Origin: Aquamicrobium sp.
GTDB taxonomy: Bacteria > Pseudomonadota > Alphaproteobacteria > Rhizobiales > Rhizobiaceae
NCBI GenBank assembly: GCA_014860725.1
Contig: JACZJD010000517.1
Span: 1-10,288 of the forward strand
Direction of reading: 5' to 3'
DNA: 10,288 nt
This document shows, piece by piece, positions 1 through 9,276 of the stretch. Under the pieces are notes generated by a model. That model saw only the letters and a list, made by a program, of their open reading frames with translations. It searched no databases and was not told the DNA's origin. Each line of letters opens with the position of its first letter. The first letter of the stretch is position 1. A program made the translations under genes and the position numbers.

Positions 1-551
1 AGCGCCAGCGGGAGAACGGCATGGCCGAGAACGTCCGGCTCCGCAGCATTCGCCACCCAGGCGAAGCTCTCCTTGCGGATCGCCTCGCTGCTGTCGGGGT
101 CGGAAAGCGAGACCAGCGCCACGTCGATCTGCCGCCGATGCAGCAGCGGGCGCAGCTCGGAGGTCGGCGCGCAGACCATGCGCAGCTCGACGTCGGGATG
201 CAGCGCGCAAAACCCCCTGAGCAGATCCGGAAGGAAGGCGATCGAATAGTCTTCCGGACAGCCCAGGCTCACCGAACCCTTGAGCGCCGTTCCGTTCATG
301 TCGGCCAGGATCTCGTCGTGCCGGGCGAGCAGAGATTCGGCGTGCGCCAGAAGCTTCTCTCCCGCAGCGGTGAGCCGCACCCCCGATCCGCTGCGGTGCA
401 ACAGCGTCTGGCCGATCTGGTCTTCGAGACGGTGCATCTGCATGCTCAGCGCCGACTGCGTACGCCCGACCTGCAGTGACGCCAGGCTGATCGAGCCCGT
501 GCGCGCAACGACGGCGAAGTTTTTCAGCAGTCCGAGATCGAGGAGCCGCAT
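1..551 (-). CDS. LysR-family transcriptional regulator, C-terminus cut by window edge; probable DgdR-type regulator of dgdA
   Basis: The visible 183 residues are the N-terminal part of a LysR-type regulator. The winged helix-turn-helix fills about residues 5-65 (TGSISLASLQVGRTQSALS at 18-36, then RLEDQIGQTLLHR at 41-53 and RLTAAGEKLL at 59-68), followed by the linker helix. The effector-binding domain begins near residue 91 (KGSVSLGCPEDY). The ATG at 549-551 gives the usual short LysR N-terminus; no strong Shine-Dalgarno is visible, and an upstream TTG start is possible. The rest of the effector domain (about 110 residues by family norm) lies beyond base 1. It is divergent from dgdA with 100 bp between starts. 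In Burkholderia cepacia the LysR protein DgdR represses dgdA, so control of dgdA is the natural inference, with 2-aminoisobutyrate-type amino acids as possible effectors. Family assignment is secure; target and ligand are inferred from context. Confidence 0.93.
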   Translation of the reverse strand, partial: MRLLDLGLLKNFAVVARTGSISLASLQVGRTQSALSMQMHRLEDQIGQTLLHRSGSGVRLTAAGEKLLAHAESLLARHDEILADMNGTALKGSVSLGCPEDYSIAFLPDLLRGFCALHPDVELRMVCAPTSELRPLLHRRQIDVALVSLSDPDSSEAIRKESFAWVANAAEPDVLGHAVLPLA

Positions 552-564
552 GCCATCAAGCCAG

Positions 565-1962
<1,398 letters not shown>

Positions 1963-2123
1963 CCGCGACGAGGCGCAAGCCCGACGCCGCTGATATCGAC
2001 CGCACGGCGCCGCGAGCAGGCATGCGAAGAAGCGTCGCGCCGCAATCTTCTCCACTCGGTTATCCTTCTCCTCTCAGCCGTCGCGGCCTAGGTTAACGGG
2101 CAACGACATGCAGGGAGATTGTG
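1963..2123. other. 161-bp intergenic region between dgdA and xfp
   Basis: No gene or clear terminator is visible. A pyrimidine-rich stretch runs over about 2046-2077, just ahead of the xfp leader, and GTTAAC lies at 2092-2097. CCGCGACG directly after the dgdA stop (1963-1970) is complementary to CGTCGCGG at 2079-2086, but the 108-base separation makes a useful hairpin doubtful. The gap is long enough to hold a separate xfp promoter, though no good -35/-10 pair is apparent. Confidence 0.4.
2112..2117 (+). promoter_or_regulatory. Ribosome binding site of xfp
   Basis: AGGGAG lies 6 bases before the ATG at 2124 but only 3 bases before the in-frame GTG at 2121. The spacing therefore favours the ATG as the true start. 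Confidence 0.7.
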
Positions 2124-4535
2124 ATGGAGCGCAGGACGGACGTTGCGACGGGCACCGAACGCAGACGGCAGATCGAGCTGATTGATCGCTACTGGCGAGC
2201 CGCGAACTACGTGTCGGTCGGCCAGATCTACCTGATGGACAATCCGCTGCTGCGCGAGCCGCTGAAGGCCGAGCACGTCAAGCCGCGCCTGCTCGGCCAC
2301 TGGGGCACGACCCCCGGCCTCAATTTCATCTATGTCCATCTGAACCGCGTCATCAGGGAGCGGGATATCGACGTGCTCTACGTCTGCGGTCCCGGCCACG
2401 GCGGTCCGGCCATGGTCGCCAACACCTGGCTGGAGGGCACCTACAGCGAGGTCTATCCCAGGATCGGCCGCGATGCCGGGGGCATGAAGAAGCTGTTCAA
2501 GCAGTTCTCCTTCCCCGGCGGGGTGCCGAGCCATGTCGCGCCGGAGACGCCGGGCTCCATCCACGAGGGCGGCGAGCTCGGCTACGCGCTGGTGCATGCC
2601 TTCGGCGCCGCCTTCGACAATCCCGACCTGCTGGTGGCCTGCGTGGTCGGGGATGGCGAGGCCGAGACCGGCCCGCTCGCGGCCGCCTGGCATTCCAACA
2701 AGTTCCTCAACCCGCGGACGGACGGCGCGGTGCTGCCGATCCTCCACCTCAACGGCTACAAGATCGCCAACCCGACCGTGCTCGCCCGGATGGACGACGA
2801 CGAGCTTCGGAGCCTCTTTATCGGCCTCGGCTACGAACCGTTCTTCGTCGAGGGGCACGATCCCGCTCCGATGCACGCGGCGATGATGGAAACGCTCGAC
2901 ACGGCGCTGGACCGCATTGCGGCGATCCGGCAGGAATGGCGCACCGGCGGCGGCGATCCGGGCCGCCCCCGCTGGCCGATGATCGTGCTGCGCAGCCCGA
3001 AGGGCTGGACCGGCCCGAAGGAGGTCGACGGCAGGAAGGTCGAGGATTTCTGGCGCTCGCATCAGGTGCCGGTCTCGAACGCGCGCGGCAATGCCGGACA
3101 CCGCGAGATTCTGGAAGAATGGATGCGCGGCTACAGGCCGGAAGAGCTGTTCGATGCGGCCGGCCGGCTGCTGCCGGAGCTTGCCGCGCTTGCTCCCGAA
3201 GGCCAAAAACGCATGGGCGCGCTGCCGCACGCCAATGGCGGCCTGCTGAAGCGGGACCTTGTGCTGCCGGACTGGAAAGGTCTCGCCATCGAGGTGCCGC
3301 AGCCGGGCGGAACGATCGCCGAGGCGACGCGCGTGATGGGACAGTATCTGCGCGACGTCGTCCGGCTCAATGCCGATACGCGAAACTTCCGGCTGATGGG
3401 ACCGGACGAGACGGCATCGAACAGGCTGGACGCGGTCTTCGACGTCACGGACCGGGTCTGGATGGACAGGATCGAGGCTTACGATACGCATCTGGCGCGC
3501 GAAGGCCGGGTCATGGAGGTGCTTTCGGAGCACCTCTGCCAGGGCTGGCTGGAAGGCTACCTGCTCACCGGCCGCCACGGCCTTTTCTCATGCTACGAGG
3601 CCTTTATCCACATCGTCGACTCCATGGTCAACCAGCACGCCAAATGGTTGAAGGTCTCGGCGGAGCTTCCCTGGCGCAAGCCCATCGCCTCGCTCAACTA
3701 TCTGCTCACCTCGCATGTGTGGCGGCAGGACCACAACGGCTTCAGCCATCAGGACCCGGGCTTCGCCGATTTCGTCGCAAACAAGAAGGCCGACACCGTT
3801 CGCCTCTATTTCCCGCCCGACGCCAACACGCTGCTGTGGGTCACCGACCATTGCCTGAGGACCTGGAACCGCATCAACGTGATCACCGCCGGCAAGCAGC
3901 CGGCCCCGCAATGGCTGGGCGCCGAAGAGGCGGAAAGGCATTGCCGGGCGGGAGCAGGCATCTGGGAATGGGCCTGCACCTGCCCGCCCGGCGAAGAGCC
4001 CGACGTGGTCATGGCCTGCTGCGGCGACGTGCCGACGATGGAGACGCTGGCCGCGGTCGACATTCTGCGTTCCGCTCTGCCGGGCCTGAGGATCAGGGTG
4101 GTCAATGTCGTCGATCTGATGACGCTGCAATCCGATACCGAGCACCCGCACGGCTTCTCCGACGAGATCTTCGACACGATGTTCACGAAGGACCGCCCCG
4201 TCATCTTCGCCTATCATGGCTATCCCTATCTCATCCACCGGCTGACCTACCGGCGCACCAATCACGACAACTTCCACGTCCACGGTTTTCGCGAGGAAGG
4301 AACGACGACGACGCCCTTCGACATGGCGGTGATGAACGAGCTCGACCGCTTCCATCTGGCGCTTGCGGCCATCCGGCGCGTGCCCGGCCTGATGGAGAGC
4401 GGCAAGGAATTGGCCGATGGGATCGAGGCGAAGCTTGTCGCCCACAAGGCATACGTCCGCGAGCATGGCGAAGACATGCCCGAAATCCGCGACTGGACCT
4501 GGTCCGGTGGCGGCATCGCCGGGGCCGGCGGCTGA
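2124..4535 (+). CDS. xfp: Xylulose-5-phosphate/fructose-6-phosphate phosphoketolase
   Basis: This 803-residue thiamine-diphosphate enzyme cleaves xylulose-5-phosphate (and often fructose-6-phosphate) with inorganic phosphate to acetyl-phosphate plus glyceraldehyde-3-phosphate (or erythrose-4-phosphate). The length fits the family (roughly 790-825). Family blocks appear in order: [11 protein letters not shown] (58-68), [10 protein letters not shown] (88-97), [20 protein letters not shown] (130-149), the ThDP/Mg motif starting [10 protein letters not shown] (176-185) and running to about residue 198, [10 protein letters not shown] (209-218), [15 protein letters not shown] (480-494), [16 protein letters not shown] (531-546), and [20 protein letters not shown] (696-715). 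The catalytic-type histidines at 59, 92, 537 and 542 are present. Nothing is truncated. A Gly-rich tail ([10 protein letters not shown]) ends the protein. The stop overlaps the ackA start by one base, so the two are very probably cotranscribed and translationally coupled. Substrate preference between xylulose-5-P and fructose-6-P cannot be read from the sequence. Confidence 0.97.
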   Translation: MERRTDVATGTERRRQIELIDRYWRAANYVSVGQIYLMDNPLLREPLKAEHVKPRLLGHWGTTPGLNFIYVHLNRVIRERDIDVLYVCGPGHGGPAMVANTWLEGTYSEVYPRIGRDAGGMKKLFKQFSFPGGVPSHVAPETPGSIHEGGELGYALVHAFGAAFDNPDLLVACVVGDGEAETGPLAAAWHSNKFLNPRTDGAVLPILHLNGYKIANPTVLARMDDDELRSLFIGLGYEPFFVEGHDPAPMHAAMMETLDTALDRIAAIRQEWRTGGGDPGRPRWPMIVLRSPKGWTGPKEVDGRKVEDFWRSHQVPVSNARGNAGHREILEEWMRGYRPEELFDAAGRLLPELAALAPEGQKRMGALPHANGGLLKRDLVLPDWKGLAIEVPQPGGTIAEATRVMGQYLRDVVRLNADTRNFRLMGPDETASNRLDAVFDVTDRVWMDRIEAYDTHLAREGRVMEVLSEHLCQGWLEGYLLTGRHGLFSCYEAFIHIVDSMVNQHAKWLKVSAELPWRKPIASLNYLLTSHVWRQDHNGFSHQDPGFADFVANKKADTVRLYFPPDANTLLWVTDHCLRTWNRINVITAGKQPAPQWLGAEEAERHCRAGAGIWEWACTCPPGEEPDVVMACCGDVPTMETLAAVDILRSALPGLRIRVVNVVDLMTLQSDTEHPHGFSDEIFDTMFTKDRPVIFAYHGYPYLIHRLTYRRTNHDNFHVHGFREEGTTTTPFDMAVMNELDRFHLALAAIRRVPGLMESGKELADGIEAKLVAHKAYVREHGEDMPEIRDWTWSGGGIAGAGG

Positions 4536-5716
4536 TGAGCGATGCGATCCTTGCCCTCAACGCCGGTTCTTCCAGCGTCAAATTCGGCGTCTACGATGTC
4601 GAGCCGACGACGGGCGAGCCGTCTGCGGCCGCGCGCGGCACGCTCAATGTCGGCGCGTCGTCGCGCCTCATTGCCAGCGCCGTCGACGGGACGCTTCTGG
4701 TGGAAAGATCTTTTCCCGAAGAGGGGCTGGCTGCCGCGATCCGCGTCCTGCTGGACTGGATCGAGCGGGAATTCGGTGGCCGCCGCGTAGCGGCTTGCGG
4801 CCATCGCATCGTGCACGGCGCAACCTCGTTCTCCGATCCTGTTCGGCTGACGCCCGCTCTGGTCGACGCCATCGACGGGCTCACGCCGCTCGCGCCGCTG
4901 CACCAGCCGCGCAGCGTGGCGCCGATCCGCGCGCTTCTCGAGCTGCGCCCGGACCTGCCGCAGATCGGCTGCTTCGACACCGCCTTCCACCGCACGATCG
5001 GGCCGCCCGCGAGCCGCTTTGCGCTGCCACGCGACTACGAGGCGAAGGGCATCCGCCGCTTCGGCTTTCACGGTCTCTCTTACGAATACGTCGCCGGGCG
5101 GTTGCGAGCGGAAGGGAAGGCCGGCATGAAGACGGTCGTCGCCCATCTCGGCAACGGCGCCAGCCTGTGCGCGATGAAGGACGGGCGCAGCCTCGACACG
5201 ACCATGGGGTTCTCGGCTCTCGACGGGCTGGTGATGGGCACGCGCTGCGGAGCGATCGATCCGGGCGTCCTTCTCTATCTGATGCGGCATGGCGGCATGA
5301 CCCCGAATGATCTGGAGGACCTGCTTTACCGGCAATCCGGGCTCCTCGGTGTCTCGGGGCTCTCCGGTGACATGCGCGATCTCGAGGCCAGCGCCGATCC
5401 GCGCGCCCGCGAGGCGATCGATCTCTTCGCCTTTCGGGTCTCCCGCGAGACCGCCGCGCTGGCGAACACCCTGGGAGGCCTCGACTGCCTCGTTTTCACC
5501 GCTGGCATCGGCGAGCATTCCGCCCTCGTCCGCAAGTCCGTCTGCGAGCGCCTGCGCTGGCTCGGGGTGGCGATCGACCAGGCGGCGAACGAAGCGCATG
5601 CCGGACAGATCGGCCTGCCCGCCTCGTCGATCGAGGTGCGCATCATCCCGACCGACGAGGAAAGCGTGATCGCGTCTCATGCATGCGATCTTGTCCGTCC
5701 GGGCCGGACGTCATGA
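4535..5716 (+). CDS. ackA: Acetate kinase
   Basis: This 393-residue ASKHA-fold kinase interconverts acetyl-phosphate plus ADP with acetate plus ATP. The N-terminal family signature LNAGSSSVKF (8-17) is intact. Other expected elements are GHRIVHG (89-95, substrate arginine at 91), FDTAFH (147-152, catalytic Asp148), RFGFHGLSY (175-183, His179), VVAHLGNGAS (201-210, His204), MGTRCGAIDPG (234-244, Arg237), the GIGEHS loop (324-329) and TDEE near the C-terminus (Glu375, Mg-binding position). The ATG overlaps the xfp TGA by one base (TGATG at 4533-4537), pointing to coupled translation. Paired with phosphoketolase, it would harvest the acetyl-phosphate as ATP, or run in reverse to activate acetate. 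The gene ends 27 bp from the stop of the convergent SDR-VKOR gene. A short GTCCG/CGGAC stem at its 3' end lacks a T-tract, so no terminator is called. Confidence 0.97.
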   Translation: MSDAILALNAGSSSVKFGVYDVEPTTGEPSAAARGTLNVGASSRLIASAVDGTLLVERSFPEEGLAAAIRVLLDWIEREFGGRRVAACGHRIVHGATSFSDPVRLTPALVDAIDGLTPLAPLHQPRSVAPIRALLELRPDLPQIGCFDTAFHRTIGPPASRFALPRDYEAKGIRRFGFHGLSYEYVAGRLRAEGKAGMKTVVAHLGNGASLCAMKDGRSLDTTMGFSALDGLVMGTRCGAIDPGVLLYLMRHGGMTPNDLEDLLYRQSGLLGVSGLSGDMRDLEASADPRAREAIDLFAFRVSRETAALANTLGGLDCLVFTAGIGEHSALVRKSVCERLRWLGVAIDQAANEAHAGQIGLPASSIEVRIIPTDEESVIASHACDLVRPGRTS

Positions 5717-5743
5717 CGGAATCATCTCGCGCTTTCTGGCGGC

Positions 5744-8290
5744 TCAGACGATCGCGCGGTCCCATCCGCCATAGTGCTCGTCGCTGCGCTTGCCGCGCGG
5801 CAGGCTGAGGCCGATCAGCGCCAGTCCGATCGCCACGTCGGCTGCTGTCGCGACGGGCGATCCGCCAGCGAGCAGGAAGGGCGACGCGACGATCCACGCG
5901 CCGAGCGCGACGTTGAGGAAACGCACCGGGCGCACGACCTCGGCCATGGCGGTGACGGCGACCATGACGACGAGGCAGCCGGCAATATGGTCGCTGAAAT
6001 AGAGCGGCGCGCCGGTGCCGAAGACGAGCGGCGTCGCCATCAGCAGGGCACCGAGCGCCGTGCTCGCGACGAGCGTCCAGGGGAAGGTGACGCCGCCTGT
6101 CAGGAAGTCCTTCATGAATTCCCCGACCGAGCGGTCGAAGTCCGCCTTAGGCGTCTGGTTCTCGGAAAGCGCAGGCCCGCCCATCCAGAAGGTTCGCCAG
6201 AAGGGCTTCCCGACCCGCTTCGCGCGCCAGAGATACTGGATGGTGGCCAGCACCTCGTCGACCGAATACGGGATCAGGATCACGGTGACGGCGGCCTGGA
6301 TGATGCACAGCGTGCACAGCGTGCCGATCAGCGGCGGCTGGATGATGATGAAGGACACGCTGACCACGCCGAGCGGGATGATCAGAAGCCCGAACAGGAA
6401 CACCATCCACGGCATCGTCCGCCAGCGGCGGCGGTCGCCGATGGTGCCCGCCAGAATGTCGAGCCCGTAGGCGAAGGCGCCGAGACCCGCGTCGGCGATC
6501 GGAAATCCCTTCGACACCCAGGACGTCACCACCGCCTCGCTGCCGTTGCGCACCGGCGCCTCGCCCGGACCGAAGAACGGGTCCCACAGGCCGTCGATGT
6601 GGCCCATCTGGTAGGCGGCGAGATAGCGCGAGACGAATAGGCCCACGAAAGCGAGCGCGACGATGGGGATGCGCTGGGTGAAGGAGGAGGGAGAATAGCT
6701 CCAGCCGAGCGGGCGGTCGTCGTCCGCGGCGAGCGCGCGGCGGCTGATGCCGGGCGTGGGCGGGATCATCACCGCGAACGCCACCACCAGCATCCCGACC
6801 AGGGTGTCGATGCCGTAGGCGGCCGCGCTCGTCGTCCAGAACACCAGCGGCGCGAACATCACCCACAGCCCGAGCGCGGCCGTGACCCACTGCATCCATT
6901 GACGCCGGGCCGACATTCCCGTCAGCGCGAAAATGGCGATCAGCAGGCCGGACAGGATCTCGCTGATGCCGAGCCACGTGTTGCGGAGCTGAGGCTCCGC
7001 CACTTCGTGCCCGAGGGCAGGCGGCGGCGGGAGAGCCACGGGATCGAAGAGGCCGAGCGTCATCGGCGCCGTCATCAGCCAGAGGCCGAGCGCGGCATTG
7101 GCCAGGGGCGCCCACAGCGTGCGCCCCCGATGCCGCTCCGTCTCCTCCTCCACCTCCTGCCGGGAGCGCTCGAGCGGGCCGCGCAGGCGCCGCCTCGCCT
7201 GGTCGAGTTCGGGCTTCGACGCCGCGACCGCCGCGGATTCGAGCTTGTTCTTCTCGTACCAGTCGGTCGGGTCCTCCTTCAGCCTGCGGATCATCTCCGG
7301 AAGCGTTCCGGTGAGAGAATGCCTCGGCTCCCATCCGAACAGCGAGCGGGCGCGCGATATGTCGATCTCGTAGTGGTCGTCGGAGTTCTCGATCATCCAC
7401 GGCTTGATGTCGGTCTCCTGATCGAGGATTTCCGTCTGCACCCAGGCGCCGGCCTTGGTCAGGCCCTTGGGCAGGCTGAGCGTGCGCCAGTCCTCGTCAT
7501 GGACGAGCCGACCGATGCGTTTCTGCATCTCCTCGTAGGACGGCGTCTCCTCCTCGCCGATCAGCAGCACCGTCTCGTCCGGAAGCGCGGCACGCCGGTC
7601 GACGGCGCGCACGATGGCGTCGACCAGATCGTCCTTGTGCAGGTATGGCTGTCCCGCGCCGAGATCGCCGGTGAACAGATAGGCCGTCGGCAGCCGCTCG
7701 AAGATGCGGGCGATCTGCTGCGCGACGAACGCCGCCCGGCAGTCCTCGTCATAGACCCCCGCCAGGCGCAGGATCACCGTCCTGATGCCGCCGCGCTCCC
7801 TTGCAATCAGCTCCTCGGTCTCGGCCTTCGATTGCGGATAGGCCCAGGCCGGATCGATCGGCGAATCCTCGTCGATGCGAACGCCTTTCTCCGGGCTCGG
7901 GGCGTGCACCAGCAGCGTGCTGGAGAAGACGAACTGCTCGGTATCGAACTGCCTGAGCGCAGCGAGCAGCCGACGGGTTCCCTGAACGGTGACGGCATCG
8001 TACTTCGGATTGTCCTCGCCGGTCGTGTCGTAATAGGCGGCGAGATGGATGACCGAGGCGATGCGCCCTCCGGCCCTCTTCGCCGCCTCCTTCACCGCGG
8101 CATCGACGCTCTCCTGCGAAGTCAGGTCGACCTCGATCGTCTCCATCCCTCCGTCGGGTCGTTTTGGCTTCCTCACGTCGAGGCCGATCACCTCGTAGCG
8201 GTCGCGCAGCCCCTCGGCGATCGCTTCGCCGAGAAATCCGCTGCTGCCGGTGATGAGCACCGTCGGGCGGTCCGCTTCATTCCTCGCCAT
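5744..8290 (-). CDS. Multidomain membrane protein: NAD-dependent epimerase/SDR domain + SPW repeats + VKOR-like domain + SPW repeats
   Basis: An 848-residue fusion of unknown function. Residues about 8-335 form an extended SDR domain: TGSSGFLG nucleotide loop (14-21), Asp38 after strand 2 (NAD preference), DLT (55-57), HLAA (82-85), Ser123/Ser124, YPQSK with catalytic Tyr151 and Lys155, and GWEPRHSL (319-326). A charged, probably helical linker (about 345-390) leads to membrane segments. Two SPW-type hairpins (ALGLWLMTAP near 400, ALGLWVMFAP near 472) precede a VKOR-like domain (about 540-690; FPIADAGLGAFAYGLDIL at 596-613, then CTLC with Cys659 and Cys662). Two more SPW-like units follow (ALGALLMATP near 746, ALGAWIVASP near 795). 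I estimate about twelve membrane segments. The SDR part has no signal peptide and should be cytoplasmic. The loop cysteines usual in VKOR are absent. The start is set by AGGAG 5 bases before the ATG; an upstream ATG at 8434 would add 48 unconvincing residues. Convergent with ackA and downstream of deoR, 172 bp away. Confidence 0.88.
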   Translation of the reverse strand: MARNEADRPTVLITGSSGFLGEAIAEGLRDRYEVIGLDVRKPKRPDGGMETIEVDLTSQESVDAAVKEAAKRAGGRIASVIHLAAYYDTTGEDNPKYDAVTVQGTRRLLAALRQFDTEQFVFSSTLLVHAPSPEKGVRIDEDSPIDPAWAYPQSKAETEELIARERGGIRTVILRLAGVYDEDCRAAFVAQQIARIFERLPTAYLFTGDLGAGQPYLHKDDLVDAIVRAVDRRAALPDETVLLIGEEETPSYEEMQKRIGRLVHDEDWRTLSLPKGLTKAGAWVQTEILDQETDIKPWMIENSDDHYEIDISRARSLFGWEPRHSLTGTLPEMIRRLKEDPTDWYEKNKLESAAVAASKPELDQARRRLRGPLERSRQEVEEETERHRGRTLWAPLANAALGLWLMTAPMTLGLFDPVALPPPPALGHEVAEPQLRNTWLGISEILSGLLIAIFALTGMSARRQWMQWVTAALGLWVMFAPLVFWTTSAAAYGIDTLVGMLVVAFAVMIPPTPGISRRALAADDDRPLGWSYSPSSFTQRIPIVALAFVGLFVSRYLAAYQMGHIDGLWDPFFGPGEAPVRNGSEAVVTSWVSKGFPIADAGLGAFAYGLDILAGTIGDRRRWRTMPWMVFLFGLLIIPLGVVSVSFIIIQPPLIGTLCTLCIIQAAVTVILIPYSVDEVLATIQYLWRAKRVGKPFWRTFWMGGPALSENQTPKADFDRSVGEFMKDFLTGGVTFPWTLVASTALGALLMATPLVFGTGAPLYFSDHIAGCLVVMVAVTAMAEVVRPVRFLNVALGAWIVASPFLLAGGSPVATAADVAIGLALIGLSLPRGKRSDEHYGGWDRAIV

Positions 8291-8295
8291 CGGCG

Positions 8296-8300
8296 CTCCT
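8296..8300 (-). promoter_or_regulatory. Ribosome binding site of the SDR-SPW-VKOR gene
   Basis: On the minus strand AGGAG ends 5 bases before the ATG at 8290-8288. It is the reason for choosing this start over in-frame ATGs further upstream, which would place untypical Arg/Ala-rich sequence ahead of the SDR nucleotide-binding strand. Confidence 0.75.
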
Positions 8301-8433
8301 CGTCCGGCCGCCCGGCTTCGGCGTGGCGCCTTGAGAGACCGGACCTTCTGAAATGGCTCCATGAGCGCGGTGTCGACCGTTTCGGCGACGCACTCGCTGA
8401 TGAGCGAAAGCGCGGAGAGACGTTTTCGTTCCA

Positions 8434-8451
8434 CCGAAGCAGACGCTTCGG
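8434..8451 (-). terminator. Stem-loop after deoR, possible transcription terminator lacking a U-tract
   Basis: CCGAAGC and GCTTCGG form a perfect 7-bp stem with a 4-base loop, starting 11 bases after the deoR stop on the minus strand. A second dyad, GATCTGC at 8455-8461 with GCAGATC at 8469-8475, spans the deoR stop itself. Neither is followed by a clear run of T on the minus strand, so an intrinsic terminator is only possible. Roles in mRNA 3' protection or in separating deoR from the downstream SDR-VKOR gene are alternatives. Confidence 0.35.
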
Positions 8452-8462
8452 CCTGATCTGCG

Positions 8463-9224
8463 TCAGCTGCAGATCCTCAGCGACACGTCCGCCGCATGCA
8501 GGGCCTGCGTCAGATCCGCAGGCGGCATGCGGTTGGCGATCAGCTCGTCGAAATCGGCGAGCGCGCAGACCCGAACCAGCCCCTTCTGCCCGAACTTGGA
8601 CGAGTCCGTGACCACGACGCGGCGACGCCCGCGCGCAAGCACCGTCTGGCCGAACTGGGCTTCCTCCAGATCGTAGTCCATGACGCCGGAGGCGACGTTG
8701 ATCGCGCCGGCGGAGATGATGGCGTGGTCGACGCTGAAGCGGCTGACGAACTCGATGGCCGAGAAGCCTAGCGCCGCGCCGCTGTCGCTGCGCAATTCGC
8801 CGCCGGCCATGTAGACCTTGTTGCCGTTGACCGTCGCCAGCGTGCGGGCGATGTCCGAGGAGTTGGTCACCACGGTCAGGCGGCGATGGTCGAGCAGCGC
8901 GCGGGCAAGGAAGCTGGTGGTGGTGCCGGTGTCGAGCATCACCGACTCGCCATCGCGGATGCTGGCGGCGGCGAGGGCGGCAATGGCCTCCTTGGCCTCG
9001 CGATTCTCGCGCATGCGGCGCTCGAACGGTGCCTCGCTCACCACCGAGGGCAGGCCGATCGACCCGTGCATCCGCACGATCTCGCCGCGCCCGGCAAGCG
9101 CCTTCACATCCCGGCGTACGGTCTCGACCGAGACGTCGAGCAATGCCGCAAGCGCGTTGACGCCGATGGTGCCTTTCTCGGCGAGGAGGGAGAGGATACG
9201 GCCGTGGCGGGGAGAATAGTCCAT
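8463..9224 (-). CDS. DeoR/GlpR-family transcriptional regulator
   Basis: A complete 253-residue cytoplasmic DNA-binding regulator of normal family length. The N-terminal DeoR helix-turn-helix is at about 5-56 (RHGRILSLLAEKG, then DVSVETVRRDVKAL at 30-43 as recognition region, and GEIVRMHG at 47-54). The C-terminal DeoRC sensor domain, related to ribose-5-phosphate isomerase folds and usually binding a phosphorylated sugar or similar metabolite, spans about 75-233. It shows LDTGTTT (97-103), AGGELRSDSGAALG (140-153), GVMDYDLEEAQ (180-190) and VVTDSSKFGQ (204-213). The ATG at 9224 has a weak AGG 9 bases upstream; an in-frame TTG one codon earlier is possible. It is divergent from a kinase-like phosphotransferase gene, which suggests it controls that gene and responds to a phosphorylated compound. 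The target and ligand are inferred. It could also influence the downstream SDR-VKOR gene on the same strand. Confidence 0.95.
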   Translation of the reverse strand: MDYSPRHGRILSLLAEKGTIGVNALAALLDVSVETVRRDVKALAGRGEIVRMHGSIGLPSVVSEAPFERRMRENREAKEAIAALAAASIRDGESVMLDTGTTTSFLARALLDHRRLTVVTNSSDIARTLATVNGNKVYMAGGELRSDSGAALGFSAIEFVSRFSVDHAIISAGAINVASGVMDYDLEEAQFGQTVLARGRRRVVVTDSSKFGQKGLVRVCALADFDELIANRMPPADLTQALHAADVSLRICS

Positions 9225-9251
9225 CAAGCGAAACCTGATCGGGGTGGAGTT

Positions 9252-9272
9252 GTCTTTCTGACTGTTAAAGAC
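9252..9272. promoter_or_regulatory. Inverted repeat, candidate DeoR operator
   Basis: GTCTTT at 9252-9257 and AAAGAC at 9267-9272 form a perfect 6-bp inverted repeat with a 9-base spacer, 27 bp upstream of the deoR start. A TATAAA on the minus strand (9275-9280) immediately upstream could be the deoR -10 box, which would put the dyad at the transcription start, suitable for autorepression. No good -35 at normal spacing was found (TTGCCT is 20 bases away). Function is inferred. Confidence 0.35.
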
Positions 9273-9276
9273 TGTT
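9260..9276. repeat. Direct repeat GACTGTT, 10-bp period
   Basis: GACTGTT occurs at 9260-9266 and again at 9270-9276, one helical turn apart, overlapping the inverted repeat. Tandem half-sites on one face of the helix are plausible regulator contacts, but 7-base repeats can also arise by chance. GATAA also recurs nearby at 9284-9288 and 9293-9297. Confidence 0.35.

Noticed and set aside
2088..3578. 496-codon minus-strand open frame opposite xfp
   Set aside because: Antisense to a fully conserved phosphoketolase; His/Arg/Pro/Val-rich composition without recognisable motifs, as expected from GC-rich codon bias.
4262..5680. 472-codon minus-strand open frame opposite the xfp end and ackA
   Set aside because: Antisense shadow crossing two well-identified genes; no motifs.
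2936..5716. 926-codon plus-strand open frame running through most of xfp into ackA
   Set aside because: The part before 4535 is an Arg/Gly/Ala-rich off-frame translation of xfp that happens to lack stops. Only the portion from the ATG at 4535 is a real protein (acetate kinase).
5709..5718. 10-bp palindrome CGTCATGACG over the ackA stop codon
   Set aside because: No loop for a hairpin, no T-tract, and a chance 10-base palindrome is not remarkable; not called as a terminator or site.
8291..8434. 48-residue N-terminal extension of the SDR-SPW-VKOR protein from an upstream ATG
   Set aside because: The added sequence is low-information, and AGGAG sits directly before the ATG at 8290, which starts right ahead of the first SDR strand.
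6899..8611. 570-codon plus-strand open frame opposite the SDR-SPW-VKOR gene
   Set aside because: Arg/Leu/Gly/Asp-rich shadow with no motifs, while the minus strand carries clear SDR and membrane domains and a strong ribosome binding site.
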